From Vibrio parahaemolyticus (GTDB taxonomy: Bacteria; Pseudomonadota; Gammaproteobacteria; Enterobacterales; Vibrionaceae): a stretch of 64,000 bases of DNA. Positions within the stretch are counted from its first letter, which is position 1. Each line of letters begins with the position of its first letter. The translations under genes and the position numbers were made by a program. Under the pieces are notes generated by a model that saw only the letters and a program-made list of their open reading frames with translations, was not told the DNA's origin and made no database searches. Where the stretch lies: NCBI RefSeq assembly GCF_900460535.1, contig NZ_UHIL01000001.1:992001-1056000 (forward strand). The letters run 5' to 3'. Shown piece after piece: positions 1 to 8,460 of the stretch.

Positions 1-1669
1 GGCAGGCGATGATCAGTACCGTTGTGGTGACCACAAGCATATAACTCGCTTTTGGCTCTGGGCCAACGGCAAACCAAACGATCGCGGCCAGTATTGCTAT
101 ACCAACAACGACAGGGACAAACACCGATGAAATCTGGTCTGCCAATTTCGCGATGGCAGGCTTACTGCTTTGCGCTGTGCGCACCATGCGGATGATACGA
201 GCCAGCATGGTATTTGCGCCAATGCCCGTTGCCTCAATGATTAAGGCTCCATCTGTGTTCAAAGTACCTGCGGAGACTTGAGCCTCTTGCGCTTTTAATA
301 CAGGAACAGGTTCACCAGTGAGCATAGATTCATCAATGTACGATTCACCTTGAATCACAACGCCATCAACAGGCACTTTCTCGCCTGGTTTGATACGCAG
401 TTTCATGCCTAACGTGATTTGCTCAACCGTTATTTGTTGGTCGCCTTGTTCCGTGATTACCGTAGCTTGCTGAGGTTGTAAGTTAATCAACGCTTGTAAG
501 GAACGCGTTGTGTTCGCCTTAGCTTTAGCTTCTATATAGTGACCAAGTGAAATCAAACCAATGATCATCGCGCTGGCTTCAAAATAGACATGACGAGAAG
601 CCATTGGGAACCAGTCAGGAAAAATCACCACCAGCATCGAGTAAAACCATGCCGCACCCGTACCGAGTGCAACCAAGGTATCCATCGTTGCGCGTTTGTG
701 AGTGGCCGCTAACCAAGCGTTACTGAAGAAGTGTTTACCCGCCGTGGCAAGAAGGAGCAAACATACGATACCGATCGCGCCCCAAGCCAATTGGTCGTTG
801 GTGTTGCGAATCATCATATTACCGCCAGCAACGCCCCAAATCATTAAAGGGGCACCGACGACAAGGCCAGCAATAGCATCCAGTTTGAAGCGTTTTTGCT
901 GCTGACGTTGTTGCTGCGCTTGTTTTTCTTGCTGGGTTGCGGCGTCTTGTAGAATTTCACCCTGATACCCGGCTTGTTTAACCGATTCTAAAATCTCGGC
1001 GTGCAAGTCGTCAGAATCGTTATCGACAAAGACCAACGCACTTTGCTCAGCCAGGTTGACTTGTGCTTTTTCAACGCCTTGGACTTGAGTCAGCGCTTTT
1101 TCAACAGAGGCAACACAGCTGGCACACGTCATCCCTTGAATCAGCATTTGTAATTGTGTCGCGCCTGCTGGTGGTAGCTCTTCAATTTTAACTTCAGGCT
1201 CACCGTGATGCTGCTGCTCAACTTGAGTTGGCGTTTCTGCCTTTTGGGGAGCTGATACATTTGTTTCTGTATTTGCTTCTGTGATCACTTCGGCACTTGC
1301 GCTATAGCCTAAGCTTGCCACCAAATCGATGACTTGCTCTTGTGTCAGCAGAGTATGAATGCGTAAGTGCGTTGTCGAAGCTTCGAAAGAGACAACATCT
1401 TGATTGGACTCCAATAAAGAAGAGAGTTTTTTAACGCAGCCACCGCAGCTTAGCCCCGATAGTTGGAGCTCATAATGGGTGCCAGCTTGGTAACCAAGGG
1501 ATTCAATTGAGGCGACCACGTCAGATAAAGACGCATCCGTCTTTAATTCTACAGAGGTCGGAGACAAATTGATGATTTCAACATCGTGATTAGCGTGTAA
1601 CGCTTTCTCTACTTTCCTTGCACAACCCATGCAGTTGAGCCCCGATAACGGTACAACGAACTGGTTCAT
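1..1669 (-). CDS. copA: Copper-exporting P1B-type ATPase CopA (5' part, runs off the window)
   Basis: An inner-membrane ATPase that exports Cu(I) from the cytoplasm. About 556 codons are visible. Three heavy-metal-binding (HMA) domains come first, with CxxC motifs CMGC, CGGC and CASC, followed by several hydrophobic segments and the actuator-domain signature LTGEPVPV. The reading stops at LIIAC, so the intramembrane CPC motif is cut at its first cysteine and the phosphorylation (DKTGT) and ATP-binding domains lie outside. The ATG at 1667-1669 is preceded by a CueR-type promoter, which supports copper-responsive expression. Three HMA domains is one more than in E. coli CopA. Confidence 0.95.
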   Translation of the reverse strand, partial: MNQFVVPLSGLNCMGCARKVEKALHANHDVEIINLSPTSVELKTDASLSDVVASIESLGYQAGTHYELQLSGLSCGGCVKKLSSLLESNQDVVSFEASTTHLRIHTLLTQEQVIDLVASLGYSASAEVITEANTETNVSAPQKAETPTQVEQQHHGEPEVKIEELPPAGATQLQMLIQGMTCASCVASVEKALTQVQGVEKAQVNLAEQSALVFVDNDSDDLHAEILESVKQAGYQGEILQDAATQQEKQAQQQRQQQKRFKLDAIAGLVVGAPLMIWGVAGGNMMIRNTNDQLAWGAIGIVCLLLLATAGKHFFSNAWLAATHKRATMDTLVALGTGAAWFYSMLVVIFPDWFPMASRHVYFEASAMIIGLISLGHYIEAKAKANTTRSLQALINLQPQQATVITEQGDQQITVEQITLGMKLRIKPGEKVPVDGVVIQGESYIDESMLTGEPVPVLKAQEAQVSAGTLNTDGALIIEATGIGANTMLARIIRMVRTAQSSKPAIAKLADQISSVFVPVVVGIAILAAIVWFAVGPEPKASYMLVVTTTVLIIAC

Positions 1670-1699
1670 AAACTTGTCCTCAATAATAGCGATGTAAAG

Positions 1700-1730
1700 A
1701 GCTTAAACCTTACATCAAGGGGAAGGTCAA
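1700..1730 (-). promoter_or_regulatory. CueR-type copper promoter of copA
   Basis: On the minus strand a -35 box TTGACC (1725-1730) is followed 19 bp later by TAAGCT (1700-1705). Between and overlapping them is the dyad ACCTT...AAGGT at 1707-1727. The overlong 19-bp spacer and this dyad are the hallmarks of MerR-family CueR promoters, and the sequence closely resembles the E. coli copA promoter. Binding by CueR is inferred; cueR itself is not in the window. Confidence 0.8.
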
Positions 1731-2144
1731 GCATTTCATTGGCGAAACAATTTCGTCAAAACTGTCAGTAAAGCTCCGTTTCTTCCTCTGTTGTGTTGCG
1801 AGTGATCTCAAGGTTTTTTCTCTCCGAATATAAAGTTCCGTTAAAACTCCTAAAACATGAATGAAGTCGCTCACGAATTTGAAGCTTTTCTTATGTCAGA
1901 ACAGCGTAAAAACTCACTTTTGACGTTTTTATGTTTTTATTTATCTATATAAGTGGTTGAAAAATAAGGATTGATATTGTTTTTGATCTTCTCATTTTGA
2001 ACTTGCTCAGATTGCTGCTGGGAAAGTTTTTTACTGCGAAAAAAGTTTGTCATATTTGCCCCGTCCAAACATTGTTTCAAGTTCCTGCAATGTCCTAGTT
2101 AGCGAATTTGAAAATGGAAAAAACTAAAAATATAGGGGTTAAAA
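1731..2144. other. Intergenic region between copA and chiP
   Basis: About 415 bases of AT-rich divergent control region with no convincing ORF. It holds an A/T palindrome at 2024-2047 (T6-ACTGCG-A6 flanked by AAG and GTT) that could be a NagC-type operator for chiP. No clear CRP site or terminator was found. Confidence 0.5.
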
Positions 2145-3266
2145 ATGTCTTACCTAAAGAAAAGCCTACTTGCTACGGCAATCACAGGCATGATGTTCAG
2201 TGGTGCAGCTCTTGCTGATGGCGCAAACAGCGATGCTGCTAAAGAGTACCTAACAAAAGATTCTTTCTCTTATGAAGTTTACGGGATCATCGCAATGCAG
2301 GCCGCGTACCGCGATTACGATTCTGGCAGCAAAGCAACGGATGACGACCTAGGCGGCATGCAGCTAAACAACGAATCTCGTATCGGTTTCCGTGGTAAAA
2401 AACAATTTGCTAACTTCGGTCCTACCTTTATTTGGCAAATCGAAGGTGGTTACGTAGACCCTAGCTTTGGTGGCGAGGGTGCTGGTCTTGGTGAGCGTGA
2501 TACATTCGTCGGTTTTGAAAGTGCTTCTTGGGGTCAAGTTCGTCTAGGTCGTGTTTTGACACCTATGTACGAGTTGGTTGACTGGCCAGCATCTAACCCA
2601 GGTCTAGGCGATGTTTACGACTGGGGTGGTGCAATCGGTGGTGCTAAGTACCAAGACCGTCAATCAAACACCATTCGTTGGGACTCTCCAATGTACGCAG
2701 ACAAGTTCTCTCTAGATATCGCAGCGGGTGCTGGTGATAAAGCGGGTCTAGGTGCTGGTGATGATTACTGGGGCGGCATCGCGGCTCACTACAAGTTAGG
2801 TCCACTACAATTGGATGCTGCTTACGAAGGTAACCGTAACATTGAATCTGAAGGTCAAACTTGGGAAAACAACACGTACCTAGTTGGTGTTCAAGGTTGG
2901 TTTGATAACGGTATTTCGTTCTTCGCTCAATACAAATACATGGAAGCGGACGCAAGCAACGGCGTGAACGAGAAGCAAGATGCAATGTCTGCAGGTCTGA
3001 TGTACACAACAGGTGACTGGCAGTACAAGCTAGGTTACGCAGCGAACTTCGACCTAGAACGTGACGGTAAGACAATTAACGATACAGCAGACGATGTACT
3101 ATCTGCACAAGTTATGTACTTCGTAGACCCATCTGCAGTGCTTTACGTACGTGCTCGTACTCTAGACTTCGGTGACGGTGCGTCTCAACTAGATAAACCA
3201 GCAGAAGCGCGTTGGAAGTCAGCTGACTACGATGAGTTCTCTGTAGGTGTTGAATACTACTTCTAA
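2145..3266 (+). CDS. chiP: Chitoporin ChiP (VhChiP type)
   Basis: A trimeric outer-membrane channel that takes up chitooligosaccharides. The 373-residue product has a signal peptide ending ALA around residue 24 and ends in a C-terminal aromatic residue (VGVEYYF), as beta-barrels do. Counting from the mature Asp1, the tryptophan in DVYDWGG is residue 136, matching Trp136 in the pore of the characterised V. harveyi/campbellii chitoporin; much of the chain matches that protein from memory. It stands alone between copA and a YccT-like gene and has its own terminator. Export and sugar specificity are inferred from the family. Its partners in the pathway, nagA and nagC, are at the far end of the window. 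Confidence 0.92.
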   Translation: MSYLKKSLLATAITGMMFSGAALADGANSDAAKEYLTKDSFSYEVYGIIAMQAAYRDYDSGSKATDDDLGGMQLNNESRIGFRGKKQFANFGPTFIWQIEGGYVDPSFGGEGAGLGERDTFVGFESASWGQVRLGRVLTPMYELVDWPASNPGLGDVYDWGGAIGGAKYQDRQSNTIRWDSPMYADKFSLDIAAGAGDKAGLGAGDDYWGGIAAHYKLGPLQLDAAYEGNRNIESEGQTWENNTYLVGVQGWFDNGISFFAQYKYMEADASNGVNEKQDAMSAGLMYTTGDWQYKLGYAANFDLERDGKTINDTADDVLSAQVMYFVDPSAVLYVRARTLDFGDGASQLDKPAEARWKSADYDEFSVGVEYYF

Positions 3267-3280
3267 TAAAGAAGCAGCTT

Positions 3281-3303
3281 AAAGGGCGGAAACGCCCTTT
3301 TTG
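3281..3303 (+). terminator. Rho-independent terminator of chiP
   Basis: Stem GGGCG / CGCCC with a GAAA loop followed by a run of T, 15 bases after the chiP stop codon. Confidence 0.9.
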
Positions 3304-3388
3304 TCTTGATACTTATTCATATAAGCCATTGAAATGACTGGCCTGTAAGTTTCAGTGGCTTATCTAAATTGGTATAAAGTGAGAAACC

Positions 3389-3985
3389 ATGATGAAAAAA
3401 ACAACGACACTTCTTGGAATTTGCGCAATCCTTTCTGCGCCTGCCTTCGCTGCTCAGTTGACTCTGCAAAAGGAATTAGTGCCTCGCGTTATTAATGGTG
3501 AGTTCGTTTACCCTGAGTGGATCTCTGACAACAACAGTATCGAGCTAAAAGACGGTGAAAACCAGTTAGCGGTGACTGTTGGTCAAATTGTGTTTGAAGA
3601 TGGAAAGCGCCGTAAGTTTGATTCGCAGCCTCTTTTATTAGAGTTTGATGCAGAAAAAGATGCTGAACTTTCTCTGACTTACAAAACCTTCCGAACCATT
3701 GAAGAAGCGAAAGCCTTCGAACTCGATCCAAAAGTGATACTAAAGGATAAGAACGGAAAAGAAGTGGATTTCTCTATGGTTCAGCTCCGTAAAGGTGGTT
3801 TGCAAGGTTTTCGTGATTACGAGCGAGAAGTGGCCGACTACAACAACGCAATGAACAAACAAGCGACTAAGAGCAGCATCGCGCAATCTCCGGCGGTGAC
3901 GAAAACATTGAAAGAGTCGTTCAATGAACTCAGCCGTGAAGAGCAACAAGAGTTCATGCAATGGGCGATGCGTAACCTGAAGTAA
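3389..3985 (+). CDS. YccT/CsgI-family (DUF2057, UPF0319) periplasmic protein
   Basis: A 198-residue exported protein with a signal peptide ending around AFAA (residue 21). It belongs to the DUF2057/UPF0319 family by its pattern (N-terminal LVPRVINGE, then GENQLAVTVGQIVFEDG). The E. coli member YccT has been renamed CsgI because it inhibits curli assembly; Vibrio species lack the standard curli operon here, so the role is unknown. The C-terminus is charged and helical (KESFNELSREEQQEF). The start could be either of two adjacent ATGs at 3389 and 3392. It is a single-gene unit between chiP and gltX. Confidence 0.8.
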   Translation: MMKKTTTLLGICAILSAPAFAAQLTLQKELVPRVINGEFVYPEWISDNNSIELKDGENQLAVTVGQIVFEDGKRRKFDSQPLLLEFDAEKDAELSLTYKTFRTIEEAKAFELDPKVILKDKNGKEVDFSMVQLRKGGLQGFRDYEREVADYNNAMNKQATKSSIAQSPAVTKTLKESFNELSREEQQEFMQWAMRNLK

Positions 3986-4013
3986 TTTCGTCTCGCGCTT
4001 AAACAATAAATAA

Positions 4014-4047
4014 GAGGGCAGTACCTATATTGGTGCTGCCCTGTTTG
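4014..4047 (+). terminator. Probable terminator after the CsgI-family gene
   Basis: Inverted repeat GGGCAGTACC / GGTGCTGCCC with a 6-base loop (stem 4016-4041), followed by a weak T-rich tail TGTTTG. Confidence 0.65.
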
Positions 4048-4163
4048 TATTTCTGGTGTCAAACCGATTGTAGAATTGACTTACGGTGGTAAAATGTCGC
4101 CACTTTTATCCTTGACATCACAACGAGAGCCCTCTCGTTGCTCATTACCCCTAAGGAACTCAA

Positions 4164-5588
4164 ATGACGGTTAAAACTCGTTTTGCTCCTAGCCCAACTG
4201 GCTATCTACACGTTGGTGGTGCGCGTACTGCACTTTACTCTTGGCTATACGCTAAAAACCAAGGTGGCGAATTCGTTCTACGTATCGAAGATACAGACCT
4301 TGAACGTAACTCTCAGGAAGCCGTTGATGCGATTCTAGAAGGCATGGAATGGCTAGGCTTGGAGTGGGATGAAGGTCCTTACTACCAAACTCAACGTTTT
4401 GATCGTTACAACGAAATGGTTGATAAGCTTCTTGCTGAAGACAAAGCGTACAAGTGTTACGCGTCTAAAGAGCTGCTAGATGAAATCCGTGCAGAGCAAG
4501 AAGCAAACAAAGAAATGCCTCGTTACGATGCAAACCATCCAAAAATCAAAGCGGCAAACGAAGCGGCAAAAGACGGTGACCCATGTGTTATCCGTTTCCG
4601 TAACCCAAAAGAGGGTAGCGTAGTATTCGAAGACCAAATTCGTGGCCGTATCGAAATCCGCAACGATCAAATGGATGACCTAATCATTCGTCGTACAGAC
4701 GGTTCACCTACTTACAACTTCTGTGTGGTAGTGGATGACTGGGACATGGGTATCACTCACGTTGTTCGTGGCGAAGACCACATCAACAACACGCCTCGTC
4801 AAATCAACATCTACGAAGCACTAGGTGCGCCAGTACCAACGTTTGCACACTGTGCAATGATCTTGGGTGATGACGGTGCGAAACTGTCTAAGCGTCATGG
4901 TGCAGTATCAGTAATGCAATACCGTGATATGGGTTACCTGCCTGCGGCACTAAACAACTACTTAGTGCGTCTAGGTTGGTCTCATGGCGACCAAGAAATC
5001 TTCTCTCAAGAAGAGATGATCAACTTGTTCAGCCTAAACGCAGTATCTAAGTCAGCCTCTGCTTTCAACACGGATAAACTGCAATGGTTGAACAACCACT
5101 ACATCAAGAACTCAGATCCTGCGTACGTTGCAGAGCATCTACAATGGCATCTAGATCAGCAAAAACTCGACGTAACAAACGGCCCTGCGATCACTGACGT
5201 GATCAAGCTAGTCGGTGAGCGTTGTCATACTCTTGTTGAGCTTGCTGAGCAAATTCGTTACTTCTACGAAGATTTCTCTGAGTTTGAAGCGGGCGCAGCG
5301 AAGAAGCACCTACGTGGCGTAGCGAAAGAACCTCTAGAAGTAGCACTTGCGAAAGTGGAAGCGATCACAGAGTGGACGACAGAAAATCTACACCAAATGA
5401 TCGCTGACGTATGTGCAGAGCTTGAAATTGGCATGGGTAAAATCGGTATGCCACTTCGTGTTGCAGTAACAGGCGGCGGTCAATCACCTTCTGTTGATGC
5501 TGTAATGGCGTTGATCGGCAAAGAACGTTGTGTTGCTCGCATCAAAATGGCGCTAGAGTTCATTGCTGAGCGTGAAGCAAACGCATAA
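4164..5588 (+). CDS. gltX: Glutamyl-tRNA synthetase
   Basis: A class I aminoacyl-tRNA synthetase that charges tRNA-Glu with glutamate in the cytoplasm. The product is 474 residues, the normal bacterial length. The Rossmann-fold ATP-binding motifs are visible: [13 protein letters not shown] with the HIGH-equivalent HVGG at residues 16-19, and the KMSKS-equivalent KLSKR at 240-244. The C-terminal anticodon-binding helical domain follows. The ATG is preceded by an AAGGAA ribosome site. It is monocistronic with its own strong terminator. Confidence 0.98.
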   Translation: MTVKTRFAPSPTGYLHVGGARTALYSWLYAKNQGGEFVLRIEDTDLERNSQEAVDAILEGMEWLGLEWDEGPYYQTQRFDRYNEMVDKLLAEDKAYKCYASKELLDEIRAEQEANKEMPRYDANHPKIKAANEAAKDGDPCVIRFRNPKEGSVVFEDQIRGRIEIRNDQMDDLIIRRTDGSPTYNFCVVVDDWDMGITHVVRGEDHINNTPRQINIYEALGAPVPTFAHCAMILGDDGAKLSKRHGAVSVMQYRDMGYLPAALNNYLVRLGWSHGDQEIFSQEEMINLFSLNAVSKSASAFNTDKLQWLNNHYIKNSDPAYVAEHLQWHLDQQKLDVTNGPAITDVIKLVGERCHTLVELAEQIRYFYEDFSEFEAGAAKKHLRGVAKEPLEVALAKVEAITEWTTENLHQMIADVCAELEIGMGKIGMPLRVAVTGGGQSPSVDAVMALIGKERCVARIKMALEFIAEREANA

Positions 5589-5612
5589 TTAGACTGAATA
5601 AATAGTCATTCT

Positions 5613-5641
5613 AAGCCGCGATATTTGTCGCGGCTTTTTTG
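5613..5641 (+). terminator. Rho-independent terminator of gltX
   Basis: AAGCCGCGA / TCGCGGCTT stem followed by six T residues. Confidence 0.92.
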
Positions 5642-6225
5642 TATCTGAAGGTTCACAGCACTATAAAGCTTAATTTTGATAAGGATATAAACAGCTCATT
5701 TTGCTTTTTAGTTGTTCAAAAATGGATAAGTTTTTGTAATCCATGCATGCCTAATATGAATGAAAATTGACCGTTCGCATTCAAAATATCTCTCTGATTT
5801 ATATTTATAAATCCTAAAGTTCCCTAATTATTGTCTCAACATTGAGAAATAAACTTGCTTTAGCTGTCTGGTTTTAAAAAGTGACGCAAACGTTTGCGTG
5901 GTCGGTGGGGTGGGTCTTTGAGTGCTCAAGATCACATAATGTAGAACTTTTTGATGACACGAAATTGACAGTTTTGGGATTTGTCTCGTGATTTCTTAGC
6001 GTTATAGTTCAACCCGTCAGTGAGAACTCGATAACGATATGCATCACTGCACTGGAAATATACCCAAGTGACTTTCCATAAATTTTTTGCATGTGCATAA
6101 AGCGGAAGTTGCTTCGGTATCCACTCAAGGAATGAATAAAAAGAATTGAAATACAACGTCAGTGTTATTAGGCGGCGCATTTCGTCATCGAATTAAAAAA
6201 AAGTACTTCTTTAGAGGAATCAATA
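5642..6225. other. Long AT-rich gap between gltX and ompA
   Basis: About 585 bases without a convincing gene. It contains a perfect 16-bp palindrome (5884-5899) described separately. An 82-codon minus-strand frame at 5932-6180 has no ribosome site or recognisable family and was not called. The 3' part presumably carries the ompA promoter and leader, with a GAGG ribosome site just before ompA. Confidence 0.5.
5884..5899. promoter_or_regulatory. Perfect PurR-like (LacI/GalR-family) operator palindrome
   Basis: ACGCAAACGTTTGCGT is a flawless 16-bp palindrome with a central CpG, identical in form to the PurR box consensus. No purine gene adjoins it: the flanks are gltX (upstream, already terminated) and ompA 327 bp downstream. 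Function is inferred from the motif only. Confidence 0.5.
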
Positions 6226-7185
6226 ATGAAAAAACTAGCAGCGGTAATTTCAGCGTCTTTACTTATGGCTTCAGCAGCTCAAGCAGAAGTATACGTGGGC
6301 GGTAAAATGGGTAAATCTTGGTTGGAAGATGCTTGTGTAGCAGGTCAATCTTGTGACAAAGATGGCTCAACTCTTGGTGCTTTCGTTGGTTACGAATTCA
6401 ATGACTACATTGCACTAGAAGCTGGTTTCGACAACGTTGGTGATTTCGATCAAACTTCTTTCGGTGGCCATGTAGAAGCAATCACTCTTGCTCCTAAATT
6501 CAGCCTACCAATCACTCAAGACATCGCACTTTACGGTAAAGTTGGTGGTGCTTACGTAATGTTCGACGGTAAAGATGATTACTCTTACCTAGGCGCAGCT
6601 GGTGTTGAATTCAACCTAAGCCAAAACGTTACAGCACGTGCGGAATACCAAACAATTACTGACATTAGCAACAACGTAAGCAAAGCAGCTGGTAACTCTG
6701 CAACTCTAGGTGTTTCTTTCAAATTCGGCGGCAGCGATGAGCCAGTAGTAGTTGAAGAAGAGCCTGTAGTTGAAGAAGTTGTTGTAGAAGAAGTTGTTGA
6801 GCCAGTAGTGGTTACTAAAACTTTCGAAACTCAAACTATCGGCACTGGTAGCTTTGACCTAAACAGCACAACACTTAAACCAGAAAGCGCTTCTAAACTA
6901 GACAACCTAGTTGCTTTCCTAAACGAGCACCCACAAGCGAAGGTTGAAGTAGTTGGTTACACAGATACTTCAGGCGCTGCAGCATACAACCAAAAAGTTT
7001 CTGAGAAACGTGCTGAGTCTGTAGCAAACGCGCTAGTTGAAAAAGGCATCGATGCATCACGCATCCAAGCTCGCGGTGAAGGTGAAAACAACCCAATCGC
7101 ATCAAACGATACTCGTGAAGGTCGTCAACAAAACCGTCGTGTAGAAATCGTTGTACCTGAGTTCGAATACCAAGTTCAGCAATAA
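6226..7185 (+). CDS. ompA: OmpA-family outer-membrane protein
   Basis: A 319-residue outer-membrane protein that tethers the outer membrane to peptidoglycan. A signal peptide ends at AQA (about residue 20). The N-terminal half (about 21-170) is an 8-strand beta-barrel. A Val/Glu/Pro-rich linker with repeated PVVVEE / VVEEVV units covers about 174-196. The C-terminal OmpA domain (about 205-315) carries the peptidoglycan-binding signature GYTDTSG...NQKVSEKRAESV and NRRVEI. Codon use is strongly biased, as expected for a highly expressed gene. The start has the strong site TTTAGAGGAATC. A strong terminator follows. Confidence 0.95.
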   Translation: MKKLAAVISASLLMASAAQAEVYVGGKMGKSWLEDACVAGQSCDKDGSTLGAFVGYEFNDYIALEAGFDNVGDFDQTSFGGHVEAITLAPKFSLPITQDIALYGKVGGAYVMFDGKDDYSYLGAAGVEFNLSQNVTARAEYQTITDISNNVSKAAGNSATLGVSFKFGGSDEPVVVEEEPVVEEVVVEEVVEPVVVTKTFETQTIGTGSFDLNSTTLKPESASKLDNLVAFLNEHPQAKVEVVGYTDTSGAAAYNQKVSEKRAESVANALVEKGIDASRIQARGEGENNPIASNDTREGRQQNRRVEIVVPEFEYQVQQ

Positions 7186-7224
7186 GCTCCTATCCGACCG
7201 TAGAATAGCAGCCTAAAGCTGAAT

Positions 7225-7257
7225 GCCCCGAAGAGTTCGCTCTTCGGGGCTTTTTTT
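7225..7257 (+). terminator. Rho-independent terminator of ompA
   Basis: GCCCCGAAGAG / CTCTTCGGGGC stem with a TTCG tetraloop and seven T residues. Confidence 0.95.
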
Positions 7258-7300
7258 ATCTGTTCATTTTGTATCGCTTAATTTGTGAATGGTGGACACA

Positions 7301-7335
7301 AAAAAGAGAACCGGTTGATGACGGGTTCTCTTTTT
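7301..7335 (-). terminator. Terminator serving the minus-strand gene at 7429 (bidirectional form)
   Basis: AAAAAGAGAACC / GGTTCTCTTTTT stem with about a 10-base loop. It is T-rich on either strand and lies about 95 bases beyond the stop of the minus-strand gene. Confidence 0.8.
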
Positions 7336-7428
7336 GCGTTCGATAGAGGTTCAACTCTCGAAATCATGTTTAGCAGTGAAGCGAAATGTGTCTGAAGCGC
7401 TTTTAAGTTGTGTAAGTACGAGAGTGGA

Positions 7429-7935
7429 TTACTTCAGATCGATGCTGTTGAGTCGGCCCATAAAAGTGAGGATTTCTAAGTTCTCTTTGTGGGCTTCTAG
7501 TAGTGCCTTTTTCGTTTGCATGTAAGCGGCAAGTTTGCCGTATTTGTTAATCGAACGTACTACCGTCTTGTATTTGTATTCACCCTTATCGTTAAACTCG
7601 CGCCACTTCGCAATGTAACAAGTGTCTCGGTTGTCTGGGTTCTCTAGGGTAGGGTTAGGCTTATGAACGATTTTAGGCTCAACGCTGTGCGGCAGACGCG
7701 TCATTAAGTACGGGTCTTTTAATAGACGTCGCCAAAACTTGCCCCACATTTCTCTACCCAACTCATTTCTTAGTTTGATGGCTTTCTTCAAGCCCTTTTT
7801 CTCTCCAATACGAACAAAGCCCACTGAGCGATGCAAAACAGTATCGTCAGGAGTATGAATGTGGATCTTAAAGGCAGTCTTGCCTTTCGAAATAAAGCGG
7901 TGTCCAGTGTTAGTAATTAAATTGCTCTTAGACAT
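7429..7935 (-). CDS. Uncharacterised protein with AP2-like beta-beta-alpha patterns
   Basis: A 168-residue basic cytoplasmic protein that I do not recognise with certainty. Two segments, about residues 10-70 and 105-155, each show short beta strands (FKIHIHT, then SVGFVRI; CYIAKWREF, then YKYKTVVRS) followed by a lysine-rich helix. This resembles tandem AP2-like DNA-binding domains seen near mobile-element genes, which is inference only. I chose the ATG at 7933-7935 (MSKSNLI) because the longer frame to 8010 adds an unusual hydrophobic stretch; the ribosome site is weak for both. It has its own terminator and lies 270 bp beyond tRNA-Arg, a common integration site. Confidence 0.6.
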   Translation of the reverse strand: MSKSNLITNTGHRFISKGKTAFKIHIHTPDDTVLHRSVGFVRIGEKKGLKKAIKLRNELGREMWGKFWRRLLKDPYLMTRLPHSVEPKIVHKPNPTLENPDNRDTCYIAKWREFNDKGEYKYKTVVRSINKYGKLAAYMQTKKALLEAHKENLEILTFMGRLNSIDLK

Positions 7936-8105
7936 AGTGCTAACTAATATTTTTATTAATAGTCGAGAGGGTAAGCAAAACTCATAAATAATTAAAGTAA
8001 TAAAATACAAAACTGTAAATAGTAACTGTGAAGTAATTAAGGGCGACGGCGAGCGTTTTCAACCCGCATGAGGTTTGACCAGGAGAGGCAATATGCTGCT
8101 GGTGG

Positions 8106-8161
8106 GCGTTTGGATTATCGGGAAGAGAACGTTGTGTGCGGGAAATGAACCCGATAAACGC
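8106..8161. other. Bulged 12-bp inverted repeat beside the tRNA gene
   Basis: Left arm GCGTT(TGGAT)TATCGGG at 8106-8122 pairs with CCCGATAAACGC at 8150-8161, with a 5-base bulge and a 27-base loop. It lies in the gap between the uncharacterised gene and the tRNA terminator. No T run follows, so it is not a standard terminator. Confidence 0.4.
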
Positions 8162-8166
8162 GTATA

Positions 8167-8200
8167 AAAAAGCCTTAGCTCAACGGTGAGCTAAGGCTAT
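8167..8200 (-). terminator. Terminator of tRNA-Arg
   Basis: AGCCTTAGCTCA / TGAGCTAAGGCT near-perfect stem at 8171-8198; on the minus strand it is followed by a run of T. Confidence 0.9.
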
Positions 8201-8204
8201 GATA

Positions 8205-8281
8205 TGGCGCCCCCAGTAGGATTCGAACCTACGACCTGTCCCTTAGGAGGGGACTGCGCTATCCAGCTGTGCCATGAGGGC
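8205..8281 (-). tRNA. tRNA-Arg (anticodon CCU)
   Basis: A 77-nt tRNA with encoded CCA. The acceptor stem is GCCCTCA / TGGGGGC, the anticodon arm GTCCC-CTCCTAA-GGGAC gives anticodon CCT (decoding AGG), and the T arm has GTTCGAATC. The D arm has the usual AGCTGGATA loop with one A-C mismatch in its stem. It is followed by a terminator. Confidence 0.96.
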
Positions 8282-8460
8282 GTAATACCAATCACAGCAA
8301 CTATTGGGTTATTGCTACAGGTTAAACAAATTCACAGCCATGCTACTGATTTCTTTAACCCTAGTGCTAACTTGTTAGTTACTTAGACAGGCATAATCAA
8401 ATAAGATGCGTTGTCTATGATATTCAAAAGTAAGCATATCTCAAGGCTTAATGTGACCTT

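Noticed and set aside
2644..3075. 143-codon minus-strand frame inside chiP
   Set aside because: Shadow of a strongly codon-biased gene; no start signal or family.
5932..6180. 82-codon minus-strand frame in the gltX-ompA gap
   Set aside because: No ribosome site, no recognised family, AT-rich non-coding style; kept as intergenic.
7936..8010. Upstream extension of the AP2-like gene by 25 codons
   Set aside because: Adds a hydrophobic stretch unlike the basic body and has no ribosome site; the internal ATG is more likely.
8284..8320. ATACCAAT-type sequence after tRNA-Arg
   Set aside because: Only one end resembles the repeat found after flaC; no partner arm was found nearby.
8204..8386. Plus-strand 60-codon frame reading MAPPVGFEPTTCPLGG
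   Set aside because: This is the antisense of the tRNA-Arg gene, a classic spurious ORF found wherever tRNAs with this T arm occur.
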